23,910 nt of DNA from CAYSBK01 sp964429265 (GCA_964429265.1 CAYSBK010000021.1:1-23910), one strand, 5' to 3'. Shown: positions 1 to 8,682, numbered from the stretch's first letter. The notes: generated from the sequence alone by a model not told the origin. A program made the numbers and translations.

Positions 1-136
1 AAGGAGCAGCCATCCAGAAGAGATTGTTCCGGGCTGCGGAGACGGTCAGCAGATATTCCAGGAAAGCAAACGGCGGAATGCAGATGCTTGTGTCGGCGCC
101 GCTCGAAGCTTTCTGCCGGACAAACGCATGCCGGCG
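1..136 (-). other. Window edge downstream of ccmE; possible partial hydrophobic ORF
   Basis: The minus strand below the ccmE stop stays open in one frame to the window edge. It would encode a moderately hydrophobic stretch (…FAFLEYLLTVSAARNNLFWMAAP). The only ATG in that frame is at 13-11, four codons from the edge, and it has no clear ribosome binding site. It could be the start of a further cytochrome c maturation gene such as ccmF, but nothing specific to CcmF is visible. I see no other supportable feature here. Confidence 0.2.
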
Positions 137-535
137 CTACTTCAATTTCGCCCTGTACTTAGATTCGCACCTGGTCATCAACTTTTCAGCGAGGAAGACC
201 CCATCTGGTGAAAGCCGACCTTCAACAACCACATCCCGGCCTTCGGCGAAGTTATCCGGGACTGCGCCGCGGTAGCGGACCGGCAACTCGCTTTCGGAGC
301 CCGCCAGCGTGAAGGTGAGGGTCATATTCTGCAGGTCCTTGTCGGCGCTGCCGGGTTTGACCTTGCCGGCAACGCGAAACGAGTATCGGCCCGCCTCGGA
401 AACTCTCGCGGAGAAGTCGTCCACCGAACAATAGTAAGACCACGAAGACCGCATCGCGTAATAGATAAAGTAGCCGAGCGCACCGCCGATAACGACCACC
501 CCTACGATGGTTTTGATAATCGTTTTCTGCTTCAT
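137..535 (-). CDS. ccmE: Cytochrome c maturation heme chaperone CcmE, cysteine (CxxxY) type
   Basis: CcmE receives heme from CcmC at the outer face of the cytoplasmic membrane, binds it covalently and passes it to the CcmF/CcmH ligase. The 132-residue protein has the expected build: a short basic N-terminus, one membrane anchor (about residues 7-27), then an OB-fold domain with the family pattern RVAGKVKPGS (54-63) and YRGAVPDNFAEG (88-99). The usual heme-binding motif is HxxxY (His130 in E. coli). Here it is C123-ESK-Y127, a CxxxY motif. That variant is known from CcmE of archaea and Desulfovibrio (the System I* type), so it is a real subtype and not a broken gene. It lies 262 bp downstream of the ahbC stop on the same strand, so it may be read with the heme operon or from its own promoter. 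No other ccm gene is complete in the window. Family assignment is firm. Confidence 0.9.
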   Translation of the reverse strand: MKQKTIIKTIVGVVVIGGALGYFIYYAMRSSWSYYCSVDDFSARVSEAGRYSFRVAGKVKPGSADKDLQNMTLTFTLAGSESELPVRYRGAVPDNFAEGRDVVVEGRLSPDGVFLAEKLMTRCESKYRAKLK

Positions 536-603
536 AGTTACTGTTCTTTGGAGCTTGTTCCTATTTTATTTGGAGGCTCGTCGGTGTACTGCCCCGGCTC
601 ACT

Positions 604-640
604 GGTTATACAGCCTGTGTATACCGCTACCCATTGTCAA
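604..640 (-). promoter_or_regulatory. Possible control region upstream of ccmE: dyad plus TTGACA
   Basis: The 262-bp gap between ahbC and ccmE holds no convincing ORF. Within it lies an imperfect dyad at 604-625 (GGTTATACAG-CC-TGTGTATACC). On the minus strand a TTGACA hexamer sits at 640-635, but the best TATA-like hexamer follows at only 11 bp. A second TTGACA occurs further upstream (about 716-711). The arrangement suggests that ccmE may be controlled separately from the ahb operon. No clean -35/-10 pair can be drawn, so this is a weak call. Confidence 0.25.
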
Positions 641-797
641 GACAAAAGGCCGGTTGTTTTGAGGTCGGCTTATCGCCGCGCGTTGTTATCAGAACGGGCA
701 GAGGTGGTTGTTGTCAAGGGGAGCTTTTCGGCCCGCGTTTTTATAATTCCGGAGGGGGCCTTGGGGTGGCGGCCGGCTTACGTGTAGCTGCTTTCGG

Positions 798-2045
798 TTA
801 CGGCGGTAGGTTGAAAAGCTCTCCGGCTCGTTGCAGTTGGGCCTGTTTGTCGCCATCCAGGCCGATTTCCTCGTCGGTGAGGTAGCAGGCGGGGTCCGGC
901 GCCCAGGGGTCGCCAAAATAAAGGTCGGCACGAACCCGGAGGCTGCCGCCGCAGGCATCGAAGAACCTGCACAGCCGACACCTGCCCTTGATGCGTGCGC
1001 GGCGGTTTCTCAGGCCGGCCAGCAGCGGGTCGCTGGTGTCGGTCCATATCCGGCTGAAGGGTCTTTCACGGACGTCGCCCAGCTCGTAGTGCCACCAGAA
1101 CTGGTCGGGATGTACCTTTCCGTGAAAATCAATGCAGCCTATGCCCACGCCGCTGCTGTAGAGGCCTCCGCCGTTCCAGGTGAGCAGTTGCCAGACGGAT
1201 TCGGCACGAGCGGGGTCTTCGGCCAGCAGCTTCAGATAAATGAACACGCCGTCAACGTGGTTGTCGACGGTCAGGATGTCGGTCTTTCTGCCGGTTTGCT
1301 TGAGGTACGCGGCGCGGGCCAGTATCAGTTCGACGGCTTTGCGGGTTTGGGCGCCGGTAAGGTCATCGGTGCTGATTGCCCGGCCCCGGCCGCTGGGAAC
1401 CAGGTGGTAAAAGCAGGCCCGCTCGATGTCGTGGCGTTCGAAGAAGTCGAACAGAGCGTCCAGGTCCTGAACGTTTCGGCGGGTCAGCGTGAGCCTCAGG
1501 CCGATTCGCACCCCGGCGGCCTGGCAGTTCTTGATTCCTTCGACGGCCTTGTCGAAGGCGCCTTTGACGGCCCGGAACCTGTCGTTGATTTCGCCTATGC
1601 CGTCGAGGCTGATGCCCACATACGAGACTCCGAGTTGCCTGATGGTCTTGGCAATATCGGTTGTTATCAGCGTTCCGTTGGTTGAAATGACGGTTCGCAG
1701 GCCGAGCTGTTTTGCAAAATCGAGCAGCTCAAACAGGTCTTTCCGCAGCAACGGCTCGCCGCCCGAAAACAGCACCGAGGGTACTGCGAACTGTGCCAGG
1801 TCGCGCAAAACCTGTTTTGCCTGCTCGGTGGAAAGCTCGTCTTCGGCGGCGGCGCCGCTGTCGTTATAGCAGTGTATGCACCTGAGGTTGCACGCGCGGG
1901 TGATGTTCCAGACCACTATGGGGCGTCTTTCGGACGCCTTGAGCGGGACCACGTCGTTTTGCCTCTCGCCGGAGCCTTTTCTGCCGTAGCGAATCCAGTC
2001 GCCCGGGGTGACCTGGTCACAGTAAAGCTTGCTGACGTTTATCAT
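798..2045 (-). CDS. ahbC: Radical SAM 12,18-didecarboxysiroheme deacetylase AhbC
   Basis: AhbC removes the two acetate side chains of 12,18-didecarboxysiroheme to give Fe-coproporphyrin III in the siroheme-dependent heme pathway. The 415-residue protein opens with MINVSKLYC, matching the AhbC/NirJ N-terminus. It carries the radical SAM cluster motif C52-x3-C56-x2-C59, then SGGEP (94-98). The C-terminal auxiliary cluster region shows GIGCIDFHGKVHPDQFWW (301-318), CRLC (356-359), C365 and C387, followed by YLTDEEI. The open frame extends upstream to 2330, but that extension overlaps ahbD and lacks family similarity, so I start at the ATG at 2045. This leaves 34 nt after the ahbD stop, with no Shine-Dalgarno on the minus strand. 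NirJ of heme d1 synthesis is a close relative. AhbC is preferred because ahbD lies next to it and no other heme d1 genes are present. Confidence 0.93.
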   Translation of the reverse strand: MINVSKLYCDQVTPGDWIRYGRKGSGERQNDVVPLKASERRPIVVWNITRACNLRCIHCYNDSGAAAEDELSTEQAKQVLRDLAQFAVPSVLFSGGEPLLRKDLFELLDFAKQLGLRTVISTNGTLITTDIAKTIRQLGVSYVGISLDGIGEINDRFRAVKGAFDKAVEGIKNCQAAGVRIGLRLTLTRRNVQDLDALFDFFERHDIERACFYHLVPSGRGRAISTDDLTGAQTRKAVELILARAAYLKQTGRKTDILTVDNHVDGVFIYLKLLAEDPARAESVWQLLTWNGGGLYSSGVGIGCIDFHGKVHPDQFWWHYELGDVRERPFSRIWTDTSDPLLAGLRNRRARIKGRCRLCRFFDACGGSLRVRADLYFGDPWAPDPACYLTDEEIGLDGDKQAQLQRAGELFNLPP

Positions 2046-2079
2046 AAAAACAGCCGTGTCAATTTGGTCGAGGAGGTAA

Positions 2080-3189
2080 TCATTTCGTCTTTGCAGCCGG
2101 CGGGACGTAGGTGCAAAAAGGCTCTTCGGCCAGATAATTACCGGTTGCGGCATAGGCCCTTGCGCGGCAGCCGCCACAGATATGCCTGTAGCCGCATATC
2201 CCGCACTTACCCTGCAGCATATCACTGTTGCGCAGACGCGCAAGGTCTGTATTATTAAACCATATGTCGGCGAGGTCCTGCCGGGGGACCTGACCGCACT
2301 TGACAGGGAGATAGCCGCAGGGAAACACATCGCCCTGATGGCCTACAAACAATACACCCAGTCCCGCGAGGCATCCTCTGGCGGAGGCGTGGGCGGTCCT
2401 GCCCGGGGCATTGCCGCGCGAGCGGGACGTGCGGCCGCGGTGCTGATACAGGCCGCGCTGCCTGATGATTCGCTGGTAGTGCGGAGCGCAGGTTACCTTT
2501 ACCTGCAGCCGGTCCAAACCGTCCAGTTCGCAAATCCTAAGCAGTGTTTGCTCGTACTGCTGCGGCGATAACATATCCGTTTCGGCGAGCACCTGCCCGC
2601 AGCCCACGGGAACAAGCATAAAAACGTGCAGCGCCACGGCGCCGAGGGATTCGGCAAGCTCGTAAATCTGCTGCAACTGGGTGTAGTTGTGCCGGGTAAG
2701 GGTGACATTTATCTGAAAGGGAACCTTCTCTGCATTGAGCCGGCGGATGCCCGCAATGGTCCTTTCGAAGGCGTCGTCGATCCGGCGAAGCCTGTTATGC
2801 ACCTCGGCGGTGGCACCATCGAGGCTGACGGCAACCCTGACGATTCCGCTTTGTGCGATGTGTCCGGCCGCGGCCGCATCTATCAGCGTGGCGTTGGTAG
2901 CCAGGGCCGGGGGAACACCCAGCGAGCTTGCATAAGCGACCAGCTCGAACAGGTCGGCCCGGCACAGCGGCTCGCCGCCGGAAAATACCAGCACCGGCAT
3001 AAAGGGTTGCCTCTGGCCGAGCCGGGCCAATTGTCCTATCAGCTCTCGTGCCTGATTCGTAGGCAAGTCAGCGGCGGCGGCATCGTCCGATTCCACCCGG
3101 CGACAGTGCGCGCAGGCCAGGTTGCACTTGATGGTGGTCTCCCAGAAAAGCAGCCTTAAAAGAGGTTTTTGTCCGGCGTTGTCTGTCAC
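2080..3189 (-). CDS. ahbD: Radical SAM heme synthase AhbD (Fe-coproporphyrin III decarboxylase)
   Basis: AhbD oxidatively decarboxylates two propionates of Fe-coproporphyrin III to vinyl groups, giving heme b as the last step of the siroheme route. The 369-residue protein has the radical SAM motif C22-x3-C26-x2-C29 and SGGEP. Its C-terminal SPASM-like region contains FPCGYLP, then C329, C332, C338 and C341 in the pattern CGICGYRHICGGCRARAYA, and EEPFC. That tail is characteristic of AhbD. Translation starts at a GTG (3189-3187) that overlaps the hemA stop by 4 bp (GTGA), so the two are probably translationally coupled. Residues about 255-275 form an Arg/Gly-rich insert (RGRTSRSRGNAPGR) before the auxiliary-cluster region. 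I cannot tell whether it has a role. Related peptide-modifying SPASM enzymes are the alternative, but the operon context argues for heme synthesis. Confidence 0.92.
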   Translation of the reverse strand: MTDNAGQKPLLRLLFWETTIKCNLACAHCRRVESDDAAAADLPTNQARELIGQLARLGQRQPFMPVLVFSGGEPLCRADLFELVAYASSLGVPPALATNATLIDAAAAGHIAQSGIVRVAVSLDGATAEVHNRLRRIDDAFERTIAGIRRLNAEKVPFQINVTLTRHNYTQLQQIYELAESLGAVALHVFMLVPVGCGQVLAETDMLSPQQYEQTLLRICELDGLDRLQVKVTCAPHYQRIIRQRGLYQHRGRTSRSRGNAPGRTAHASARGCLAGLGVLFVGHQGDVFPCGYLPVKCGQVPRQDLADIWFNNTDLARLRNSDMLQGKCGICGYRHICGGCRARAYAATGNYLAEEPFCTYVPPAAKTK

Positions 3190-4493
3190 GATTGGTTCTC
3201 TTTGGTGTCGGTTGGTCCGGCGGCTATTTGCTCGGCCTGCTTGACGATACTGTCGACCAGCTTTGCCGCCTCGGCCGAACCGTGCTGCCTGGCTACAACG
3301 TTGACATTGCTGATGATGCAGTGAAGCAGCTTGTTGACTATTCGTTTTACCATCGGCTCGATCACCGCCCGGCAGGATGCATCGACACGACTTCCTGCGA
3401 AGAAACGCTCCAGTTCCTGCTGGGTGATTCCGGCGAACTTTTCCCGCATCTGACCTATGAGAGGACCGATGTCCCTGGCCCTGAACCAGTCCATAAAGTC
3501 GGCGGTGGATGCGCGGATGATATGGGCGGCCCTGGCGATGTCGGCCTGGCGCGCCTGCAGATTTTCCTGGACCACCGAGGAAAGGTCGTCGATCGAATAG
3601 AGGTAAACGTTCTCAATCTCGTTAACCGCGGGGTCGAAGTTCCGCGGTACCGCGATGTCGATTATCAGCAAGGCACTGCGACGGCGGCGACTCATTACCT
3701 CAACGACTTGGTCCTTCCTGAACAGGTAATGCTCACACGCTGCAGAGCTTACCACGATGTGGGCGTCCTGAAACAACTGCGGAAGCTGCTGCCAGGGGGC
3801 GGCACGGACGCCGAAGCGTTCGGCCTGGTCAACGGCCCGGTCGTAAGACCTGTTGACGATGGTGATATCGCTGCAGCCGGCTCCAAGCAGATGCTTGAGC
3901 AGCAACTCGCCCATCCGCCCGGCCCCCACCACCACCACGGCCGCCGACGCGACATCCTCGAAAAGCTGCATAGCCAGCTCGACGGCAAAGCCCGCCACGC
4001 TGACCCTGCCACAGGAAATCGCGGTAGTGCTGTGAACCTTCTTGCCGGCGGCAAAGGCACAGTGAAACAGGCGATTCAATATCTTGCCGGTGCTCTTGGC
4101 GGTACAGGCCAGCCGGTAGGCCTGCTTGACCTGGTTGATTATCTGGGGCTCGCCGACGACCATGCTGTCGAGACTGCTGGCAACCTCAAGCAGATGGCCG
4201 ACGGCCTGGTCGTCTGCGTAAATGTAAGCGGAGTCGGCGAGCGGCCGCAGCCCAAGCCCGTGAAATCCCGCCAGGAACCCCAGCAAATCTTCTGCGTCGA
4301 CCCCGCCGGTACGACTGGAGGCACAGTACAACTCCACGCGGTTGCAGGTTGACAGCAAGACGAACTCCGCGGAGCCGTGGCGGTCCTTCAGCAGTCGCAG
4401 GGCCTTGATGGTCTCGGCAGGACCGAAGGCCAGCTTCTCCCGCAACTCAACGGGTGCGGTCTTATGGTTGAGCCCGACTACTATGATCTTCAT
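3186..4493 (-). CDS. hemA: Glutamyl-tRNA reductase HemA
   Basis: HemA reduces glutamyl-tRNA(Glu) with NADPH to glutamate-1-semialdehyde, the first committed step of the C5 route to tetrapyrroles. The 435-residue protein begins MKIIVVGLNHKTAPVELRE. It has the catalytic Cys50 in STCNRVELY, the GEPQIINQVKQAY segment, an NADP-binding GAGRMGELLLKHL loop, and the helical C-terminal dimerisation region, so it is full length. The frame is open upstream to 4727 inside the neighbouring gene. The ATG at 4493 is chosen because the family N-terminus begins there and it overlaps the upstream stop by 4 bp (ATGA). It therefore sits in a tightly coupled hemX-hemA-ahbD block. The partner hemL (glutamate-1-semialdehyde aminomutase) is not in the window. 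Confidence 0.97.
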   Translation of the reverse strand: MKIIVVGLNHKTAPVELREKLAFGPAETIKALRLLKDRHGSAEFVLLSTCNRVELYCASSRTGGVDAEDLLGFLAGFHGLGLRPLADSAYIYADDQAVGHLLEVASSLDSMVVGEPQIINQVKQAYRLACTAKSTGKILNRLFHCAFAAGKKVHSTTAISCGRVSVAGFAVELAMQLFEDVASAAVVVVGAGRMGELLLKHLLGAGCSDITIVNRSYDRAVDQAERFGVRAAPWQQLPQLFQDAHIVVSSAACEHYLFRKDQVVEVMSRRRRSALLIIDIAVPRNFDPAVNEIENVYLYSIDDLSSVVQENLQARQADIARAAHIIRASTADFMDWFRARDIGPLIGQMREKFAGITQQELERFFAGSRVDASCRAVIEPMVKRIVNKLLHCIISNVNVVARQHGSAEAAKLVDSIVKQAEQIAAGPTDTKENQS

Positions 4494-5374
4494 TGCCTTG
4501 CCTCGGCCGGCGGGGTCGGTGCGTGCCGTCCGGCCCCGGAAAAATCGTGCCTGGTCGCCTTGAGAATGGTCGCCCCCACCACGGCAAACAATACGAGGAT
4601 AAAGGCCGCGGTCGTCATAGCCGTCGTAATTGCCGCACCCTGCACAGGAACCCGCTTGAGAATCAGTATCGCCCCCAGAAGCACCCACGCCGCAATGATG
4701 CCGGCAACCTTCACGTCGGCCAGCCACGCCGCCAGCGGCGCCTGCAGCATAGATGCCAGCCCGAGTCCGCTGGCCAGCCCGATGCTCAACAACACGAAGG
4801 ATGCCGTTACGGCTGCTGAACTCACGCGGGTGAGCCTCTCAATGTTGGGGGCCCTGCCGAGAACCTGCAGGATTTTGCCCTGCTTGAGTTTCCTGGCGCT
4901 GAGCAGGCGCAAAAGGGCGGTACCGGCGGCAAAGGCGATTGCCGCGGCGGCAACGACCATAGTCACGCCGTGGGCGACGGCCAAGGGCGTCGCCGCCAGC
5001 GAACTCGGGCGGGATACCGGCTCAGCCACCACCGCCGCCATCAGCACCAACCCCAGCAGAAGCCACGACATAATCGACCCGAACCACACCTGCTCGAGCA
5101 CGACCGAAAAAAACAGGTATATCAGGGCGAACACGGCCGTCAGAACCAGCATCGATTCAAACAAGCCCGCCAGAGGAACCGCACGCAGCGCAACGGCCCT
5201 GATAACCAAAAGCACCACCTCCAGAACCACCGCCACAAACACCAGCGGCGGCAAGAGGCGTTTCCACTTCCGCCCAGGCTTGAATAGCTGCACGACACCC
5301 ACCGCCGCGGCAGCACAGTAGAACCCGATCACCGCGAGGAACACCGCCATCTCAGCCGGTGGTAATGCACTCAT
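4490..5374 (-). CDS. HemX/CcsA-like multi-pass membrane protein next to hemA
   Basis: This 294-residue protein is very hydrophobic, with about eight membrane segments (roughly 9-30, 41-63, 69-93, 97-118, 128-155, 183-205, 215-237 and 240-265). The family pattern LFESMLVLTAVFALIY (71-86) and a conserved His135 in AVAHGVTM match the cytochrome c assembly (CcsA/HemX) superfamily. The tryptophan-rich heme-binding WWD loop of true CcsA/CcmC proteins is absent; the equivalent region reads AAWLADVKVAGIIAAW. This fits HemX, a membrane protein encoded beside hemA in many bacteria and linked to control of HemA levels, better than a heme ligase. It starts 28 nt after the upstream decarboxylase gene, and its stop overlaps the hemA start. 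HemX-type regulation of HemA is inferred from context. Confidence 0.75.
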   Translation of the reverse strand: MSALPPAEMAVFLAVIGFYCAAAAVGVVQLFKPGRKWKRLLPPLVFVAVVLEVVLLVIRAVALRAVPLAGLFESMLVLTAVFALIYLFFSVVLEQVWFGSIMSWLLLGLVLMAAVVAEPVSRPSSLAATPLAVAHGVTMVVAAAAIAFAAGTALLRLLSARKLKQGKILQVLGRAPNIERLTRVSSAAVTASFVLLSIGLASGLGLASMLQAPLAAWLADVKVAGIIAAWVLLGAILILKRVPVQGAAITTAMTTAAFILVLFAVVGATILKATRHDFSGAGRHAPTPPAEARQ

Positions 5375-5402
5375 ACTGAACCTTTCCGTTGCCGGGATAC
5401 AC

Positions 5403-5882
5403 CTACTGAGTGATGTATTTCGGCGGGCTTTTTTTCAGCTCCCTGATGGTTGTAAGGACCTGGTAGTCCGTCACACCGCAGGCCCGGCTCATTTGCTCGA
5501 CGGTTTGCTGCAACTGCCCGGCGCTGTAACAGTGCACCATCGTATAAACGTTGTACGGCCAGGTCGGCTGGGTGCGTCGCTGGTATGCGTGACTTACCTG
5601 CGGAAAGCGTGCAAGGGTGGTGCCGACGCGCTCGATTTGCTGCGGCTGCACCCGCCAGACGACCATCGCGCCGAAGCGAGGCCCGGCCTTGAAGTGGTCG
5701 ACTACAGCTCCGATCCTCCGCAGTATGCCCTGTTTCTTCCACCGCCTCAGAACGCGAAGCACCGTGTCCGGCTCGATGCCGGCACGACGCGCCACATCTT
5801 CAAATGGGGTGGTGCCCGCCGGCAGCCCCTGTTGGAGAACAGCCAGTATTTTTCGCTCGTTTGCCGATAGCCTTGCCGTCAT
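5403..5882 (-). CDS. Siroheme decarboxylase, Lrp/AsnC-like (AhbA/AhbB family)
   Basis: Siroheme decarboxylase removes carboxyl groups from the C12 and C18 acetates of siroheme, giving 12,18-didecarboxysiroheme, the AhbC substrate. The 159-residue protein has an N-terminal helix-turn-helix like Lrp/AsnC regulators (about 8-57), then RRIGAVVDHFKAGPRFGAMVVW (55-76) and WPYNVYTMVH (108-117). Both motifs are diagnostic of the AhbA/AhbB/NirDLGH enzymes and not of amino-acid-sensing regulators. His98 and His117 are candidate active-site or heme-ligand residues. Characterised systems usually use two different subunits, AhbA and AhbB. Only one gene is present here, and I cannot assign it to one subunit by eye. 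It is the first gene of the operon, 43 nt below a good promoter. A heme-sensing role is possible, but the catalytic assignment is the likelier one. Confidence 0.85.
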   Translation of the reverse strand: MTARLSANERKILAVLQQGLPAGTTPFEDVARRAGIEPDTVLRVLRRWKKQGILRRIGAVVDHFKAGPRFGAMVVWRVQPQQIERVGTTLARFPQVSHAYQRRTQPTWPYNVYTMVHCYSAGQLQQTVEQMSRACGVTDYQVLTTIRELKKSPPKYITQ

Positions 5883-5907
5883 AATTTACAAGTTCCGGCC
5901 GAGCTGA

Positions 5908-5936
5908 TTGAGGCTCGACTTGCTGTACGCTATTAT
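5908..5936 (+). promoter_or_regulatory. Candidate divergent promoter toward hemC
   Basis: On the plus strand TTGAGG (5908-5913) is followed after 17 bp by TATTAT (5931-5936). This -10 hexamer occupies almost the same bases as the -10 of the opposing ahb promoter, so the two promoters would exclude each other. The hemC leader would be about 145 nt. Weaker than the minus-strand call. Confidence 0.4.
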
Positions 5937-5960
5937 ACCTGCACCGGCTTTGCGGTCCAA
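5932..5960 (-). promoter_or_regulatory. Candidate sigma70 promoter of the ahb/hem operon
   Basis: On the minus strand TTGGAC (5960-5955) is followed after 17 bp by a perfect TATAAT (5937-5932). The predicted transcript would start near 5925, giving a leader of about 43 nt before the siroheme decarboxylase ATG. It is the best promoter-like sequence in this intergenic region. Confidence 0.6.
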
Positions 5961-6085
5961 GGCCGTTTGCCCAAAGAGGGCTCATCGAAAGGCCCCGTGG
6001 CGCCAAAGGCTGTGCCAATGAGTCGGCTGATATTCCACGCCGAGGGTTTGGAAACGGGTTTTTTCGTGCGGTTTGAGGGTTGTTG

Positions 6086-7015
6086 ATGCGATCAATAAGA
6101 ATCGCCACGCGTGCCAGTAAGCTTGCGCTGGCACAGGCAGCAACGGTGAAGGCCCGGCTCGAAACCGTTTCGAAAGAGGTTCGATGCGAGCTCGTGCACG
6201 TTTCGACCAGGGGCGATCGCGACAAGTCGGATTTTCTGTACAAGTCCGAATCGGTGGGCCTGTTCACGTCGGAAGTCGAGAACTCGCTGCTTGACGGCAG
6301 GGCGGACGTGGCGGTTCACAGCCTGAAAGACCTGCCGACGAGCGGGTCGGCGGAACTGGTGGTGGCGGCCGTGATGAAAAGGGCGGCAGCGGCGGATGCG
6401 CTGGTGGCCTGGGCCGAGGTTGACTCAATCGAGCAACTACCTGCCGGTGCGACCGTGGGGACATCAAGTTTGCGGCGGATCGCGCAGTTGAAGCATTTGA
6501 GGGCGGACCTGAAGTGCGTGCCGCTGCGGGGCAACGTGGAGACCAGGGTCCGCAAGGTTATCCAGCGGCAGGTAGATGCGGCGGTGGTGGCGTGTGCGGG
6601 CCTGGAAAGGCTGGGGCTGGGCGGGCATATCTCTGCAGTGCTGGACGCGGAGCAATTTCTGCCAGCACCAGCCCAGGGGGCACTGGCAGTGCAGGTTCGC
6701 GCAGCGGACAGCGAACTGGTGGAGCTTGTGGGAGAACTGAACGACGAGCCGACGAGGATTGCAACCGAGGCGGAACGGGCGGTACTGGCTGCCATGCACG
6801 GCGGCTGCAGCATACCGCTCGGGGTGTATGCAAGGGTCATCGGCGATAGGTTCCGGGTCGATGCGATGATCGCCGAGCTTGACGGGGCGAAGCTGATACG
6901 GCGTTCGCGCGAAAGTTCCGTCGCGGATGCCCGGGGATGCGCCGCCGCGGTGGCAGCGGACTTGCTCGAAGCCGGCGGAGAGGAGATTCTCAAGCGAATA
7001 AGGGACCAGCGCTGA
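6086..7015 (+). CDS. hemC: Hydroxymethylbilane synthase (porphobilinogen deaminase) HemC
   Basis: HemC joins four porphobilinogen units into hydroxymethylbilane on a dipyrromethane cofactor. The 309-residue protein begins MRSIRIATRASKLALAQ. It contains the substrate-binding VHSLKDLP (77-84), LRGNVETRV (147-155) and PAPAQGALA (193-201), and Cys241 in HGGCSIPLG, the cofactor attachment site (Cys242 in E. coli). Two in-frame TTG codons lie just upstream (6080, 6083). The ATG at 6086 is preferred because GAGG at 6075-6078 sits 7 nt before it. The gene is transcribed away from the hemA/ahb operon, so both arms of the region supply the same pathway. It is full length with no odd features. Confidence 0.97.
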   Translation: MRSIRIATRASKLALAQAATVKARLETVSKEVRCELVHVSTRGDRDKSDFLYKSESVGLFTSEVENSLLDGRADVAVHSLKDLPTSGSAELVVAAVMKRAAAADALVAWAEVDSIEQLPAGATVGTSSLRRIAQLKHLRADLKCVPLRGNVETRVRKVIQRQVDAAVVACAGLERLGLGGHISAVLDAEQFLPAPAQGALAVQVRAADSELVELVGELNDEPTRIATEAERAVLAAMHGGCSIPLGVYARVIGDRFRVDAMIAELDGAKLIRRSRESSVADARGCAAAVAADLLEAGGEEILKRIRDQR

Positions 7016-7082
7016 AACGGCTTTCGAAGCGAGACCTCTTCGGGCCGCTGCAGCGGTACGGACCGCCCGGGGGGGAAGATAT

Positions 7083-7113
7083 TTGTTGCGGATCCGCTCA
7101 ATTGCGTTAGAAT
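7083..7113 (+). promoter_or_regulatory. Candidate promoter of glnA
   Basis: TTGTTGCGG (7083-7091, -35 core TTGCGG at 7086-7091) is followed after 16 bp by TAGAAT (7108-7113). The same nine-base block with the same 16-bp spacer precedes TATAAT upstream of the symporter gene at 13060-13090. Just upstream lies a perfect 12-bp palindrome at 7045-7056 (CCGCTGCAGCGG), which could be an operator or a weak hairpin at the end of hemC. The rest of the 185-bp hemC-glnA gap shows nothing else clear. Confidence 0.5.
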
Positions 7114-7200
7114 CCGCACGGTTTGCAGGAACGAACCTATACGTGGCTGGCTCGGATATTCGGTGCATTACGCAGGGACTTTCTTGAAGGGTACAATATT

Positions 7201-8613
<1,413 letters not shown>

Positions 8614-8682
8614 CAGGCGGATGACTGCGATTGAGGCCAAAGGTAGTAAAGTTGCGATCGACAGTGCGTGAAAGGAACCGCG

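Noticed and set aside
831..1685. Plus-strand open frame of 284 codons antisense to ahbC
   Set aside because: It mirrors ahbC codon structure and its Gly/Ala/Val-rich translation matches no known domain.
2071..2080. AGGAGGTAAT, a near-perfect Shine-Dalgarno sequence on the plus strand
   Set aside because: No start codon with a real reading frame follows on that strand. It lies in the ahbD-ahbC junction, which is transcribed the other way.
2046..2330. N-terminal extension of the ahbC reading frame up to 2330
   Set aside because: It overlaps the C-terminal coding region of ahbD, has no family similarity, and the true AhbC N-terminus (MINVSKLYC) begins at 2045.
3192..4352. Long plus-strand open frame (386 codons) antisense to hemA
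   Set aside because: It is a GC-rich shadow of hemA in another frame with no recognisable protein signature.
4494..4727. N-terminal extension of the hemA reading frame up to 4727
   Set aside because: It is a low-complexity frame inside the HemX-like gene. HemA begins with MKIIVVGLNHKTAP at 4493.
5403..5882. Interpretation as an Lrp/AsnC transcription regulator
   Set aside because: The WPYNVYTMVH and RRIGAVxxHxKAG motifs and the ahbC/ahbD context are those of siroheme decarboxylases.
6080..6085. TTG starts for hemC at 6080 and 6083
   Set aside because: The ATG at 6086 has a better-spaced GAGG and matches the HemC family N-terminus.
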